Position numbers and translations under genes: made by a program
NCBI GenBank assembly: GCA_030762895.1
Contig: JAUPTC010000017.1
Coordinates: 992,001-1,056,000 of the forward strand
Length of the DNA stretch: 64,000 nucleotides
Direction: 5' to 3'
DNA from: Sophora flavescens
Lineage: Eukaryota > Streptophyta > Magnoliopsida > Fabales > Fabaceae
The notes under the pieces: generated by a model
Told to the model about the DNA's origin: nothing
What the model saw: only the letters and a program-made list of their open reading frames with translations
The model's database searches: none
Shown here: positions 61,643-64,000 of the stretch, piece after piece
Numbering within the stretch: position 1 is the stretch's first letter
Layout of the letters: each line of letters starts with the position of its first letter

Positions 61643-64000
61643 ATGGACTGTGCACTAATCCGCGCCAGAGAACTCGGGACCCAATTTAGCCTTGATTTAG
61701 GACAAATTTGACAATTCTTGTGAAACCTGAAATTGTATTTCTCTTCCTTATCTTTCTAGGGATAGCAAGATCACCAAAATCCGATATCTGTAGCTCTAGT
61801 TCTGCTCTGTGCAAGGCAACAAGGTGAGGATGAGTGAAAAATCCGAAAATTAACAATGTTTAGCAATTAAGCCCAATAATGTAAAAGCAAAAACAATGAT
61901 TGTAAAAGTTGTCTAATTTCCATCTCTCTCTGGCTTGTGCGCTGTAAACTGCTATTTACGCTTATTAATCCTGACCTAACCCTAGATCAAATTAAAGGCC
62001 TCTGAATAAGCTTTCCAACAAGGTATCATAAGCCATAATTGGGCTTAAGATGAGTAAGTTAGGCCCATTTAAGTGAAGGAACATCATGGACTGCGCACTG
62101 ATCCATGCCAGAGAATTCAGGACCCAATTTTGCCATGATTTGGGCCTAATTTGACAATTCTTGTGAAACCTGAAATTGTATGTCTCTTCGTTATCTTTCT
62201 AGGGACAGCAAGATCACCAAAATCCGATATCTGTAGCTTAAGTAATGCTCTGCGCAAGTCAACAAAGTCAGGATGAGTGTAAAATCCGAAAATTAACAAT
62301 GTTTAGAAATTAAGACCAATAATGTAAAAGCAAAAACAATGATTGTAAAAGTTGTCTAATTTCCATCTCTCTCTGGCTTGTGCGGCTGTAAACTTCTATT
62401 TATTCTTATTAATCCTGACCGTACCCTAGACCAAATTAAGGGCCTCTGAATAAGCTTTCAAACAAGGGATCATATACCTTAATTGGGCTTAAGATGAGTA
62501 AGTTAAGCGCATTTAAGTGAAGGAACATCATGTACTGCGCACTGATCCGCGCCAGAGAACTCGGGACCCAATTTAGCCATGATTTTGGCCTAATTTGACA
62601 ATTCTTGTGAAACTTGAGATTGTAGGTCTCTTCCTTATCTTTCTAGGGACAACAAGATCACCAAAATCCGATATCTGTAGCTCTAGTTATGCTCTGCGCA
62701 AGGCAACAAAGTCAGGATGAGTGAAAAATCCGAAAATTAACAATGTTTAGCAATTAAGTCCAATAATGTAAAAAAAAAAAACAACGATTGTAAAAGTTGT
62801 CTAATTTCCGTCTCTCTCTGGGTTGTGCGGCTGTAAACTGCTATTTATGGTTATTAATCCAGACCTAACCCAAGACCAAATTAAGGGCCTCTGAATAAGC
62901 TTTCCAACATGGTATCATATGCCTTAATTGGGCTTAAGATGAGTAAGTTAGGCCCATTTAAGTGAAAGAACATCAAGGACTGCGCACTGATCCGCGGCAG
63001 AGAACTCGGGACCCAATTTAGCCTTGATTTTGGCCTAATTTGACAATTTTGTGAAACCTGAAATTGTCGGTCTATTCCTTATCTTTTTAGGGGCAGCAAG
63101 ATAACCAAAATCCAATATCTGTAGCTCTAGTTATGTTCTGCGCAAAGGCAACAAGGTCAGGATGAGTGAAAAATCCGAAAATTAACAATGTTTAGCAATT
63201 AAGCCCAATAATGTAAAAGCAAAAACAATGATTGTAAAAGTTGTCTAATTTCCATCTCTCTCTGGCTTGTGCGGCTGTAAACTGCTATTTATTCTTATTA
63301 ATCCTGACCTTACCCTAGACCAAATTAAGGGCCTCTGAATAATCTTTCAAACAAGGGATCATATGCCTTAATTGGGATTAAAATGAGTAAGTTAAGCGCA
63401 TTTAAGTGAAGGAACATCATGGACTGCGCACTGATCCGCGCCAGAGAACTCGGGACCCAATTTAGCCATGATTTTGGCCTAATTTGACAATTCTTGTGAA
63501 ACCTGAAATTGTAGGTCTCTTCCTTATCTTTCTTGGGACCGCAAGATCACTAAAATCCGATATCTGTAGCTCTTGTTATGGTCTACGCAAGGCAACAAGG
63601 TTAGGATGAGTGAAAAATCCGAAAATTAACAATGTTTAGAAATTAAGCCCAATAGTGTAAAAGCAAAAACAATGATTTTAAAAGTTGTCTAATTTCCGTC
63701 TCTCTCTGGGTTGTGCGGCTGTAAACCATTATTTATGCCTATTAATCCTGACCTAACCCTAGACCAAATTAAGGACCTCTGAATAAGCTTTCCAATAAGG
63801 TATCATATGCCTTAATTGGGCTTAAGATGAGTAACTTAGGCCCATTTAAGTGAAGGAACATCATGGACTGTGCACTAATCCGCGCCAGAGAACTCGGGAC
63901 CCAATTTAGCCTTGATTTTGGCCTAATTTGACAATTCCTGTGAAACCTGAAATTGTAGGTCTCTTCCTTTTCTTTCTAGGGCAACAAGATCACCAAAATC
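61643..64000 (+). repeat. Satellite monomers to window end
   Basis: Monomer starts: 61643, 62086, 62530 (CATCATGTAC), 62975 (CATCAAGGAC), 63419 and 63863 (partial). The 62975 monomer shares GACAATTTTGTGAAACC and GTCGGTCTATTCC with 58093 and 60756, so relatives of the hexamer continue past its second unit. A run of 12 As lies in the 62530 monomer at about 62770-62781. Confidence 0.88.

Larger units (their letters stand above)
35915..64000 (+). repeat. Satellite array, ~444 bp monomer, right block
   Basis: Continuation of the same array, same orientation and same monomer, with about 64 monomer starts. The first partial piece (35915-35960) completes the monomer split by the retrotransposon. Monomers here are on the whole more diverged from each other than in the HOR block, with several local multi-monomer duplications listed separately. 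No gene, RNA gene or second transposon was found. The array runs off the window end inside the monomer that starts at 63863. Confidence 0.96.

Noticed and set aside
1..64000. CRISPR array or phage-type repeat-spacer structure
   Set aside because: The repeats are about 444 bp units without short unique spacers, and the context is a plant satellite with a copia element.

Overview
The window looks like plant (angiosperm) heterochromatin. It is one tandem satellite array in head-to-tail orientation with a basic monomer of about 444 bp (roughly 130 copies), broken once by a decayed Ty1/copia LTR retrotransposon. I find no host protein-coding gene, rRNA, tRNA or CRISPR. The species cannot be named from the sequence. 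The plant assignment rests on the SIRE/Maximus-like copia element with a tRNA-iMet-type primer site and on the long AT-rich satellite. A centromeric or pericentromeric location is plausible but is an inference.

Layout. (1) 1-23358: a higher-order-repeat (HOR) array. Monomers can be sorted by shared variants into types F-G-H-I-J-K-L-A-B-C-D-E. The full 12-mer is about 5.1 kb and appears twice complete (7613-12708, 15123-20220). Partial or internally deleted versions are A-E at 381-2340, F-(G/A)-B-C-D-E at 2341-4753 and 12709-15122, F-G-H-I-C-D-E at 4754-7612, and F-L at 20221-23358. Type E is always a 185 bp monomer with an internal deletion. (2) 23359-28158: more diverged monomers. The first five keep the order A, B, C/D, E, F, and E is full length there, so this looks like an older relative of the HOR. 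(3) 28159-35909: the retrotransposon, on the minus strand, flanked by a TTAAT duplication. Removing it restores a normal 444 bp monomer. (4) 35915-64000: diverged monomers carrying smaller, younger duplications: a 1343 bp trimer (39530-44001), a 1779 bp tetramer (44456-48013) and a 2663 bp hexamer (56317-61642).

The retrotransposon keeps recognisable gag, protease, integrase, partial reverse transcriptase and RNase H regions in the usual copia order. It has at least nine breaks, including loss of the reverse transcriptase half that holds the YVDD active site, so it cannot move by itself. Its two 1.3 kb LTRs differ at a few percent of positions.

Most unusual observations: the 12-mer HOR with in-register deletion variants and its ordered diverged relative next door; a 35 bp patch with twelve transversions and no transitions (15014-15048) in one otherwise near-identical monomer; and repeated scrambling of one CpG-rich block in many copies, which may be consensus error or real variation. 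I did not find a new gene system.
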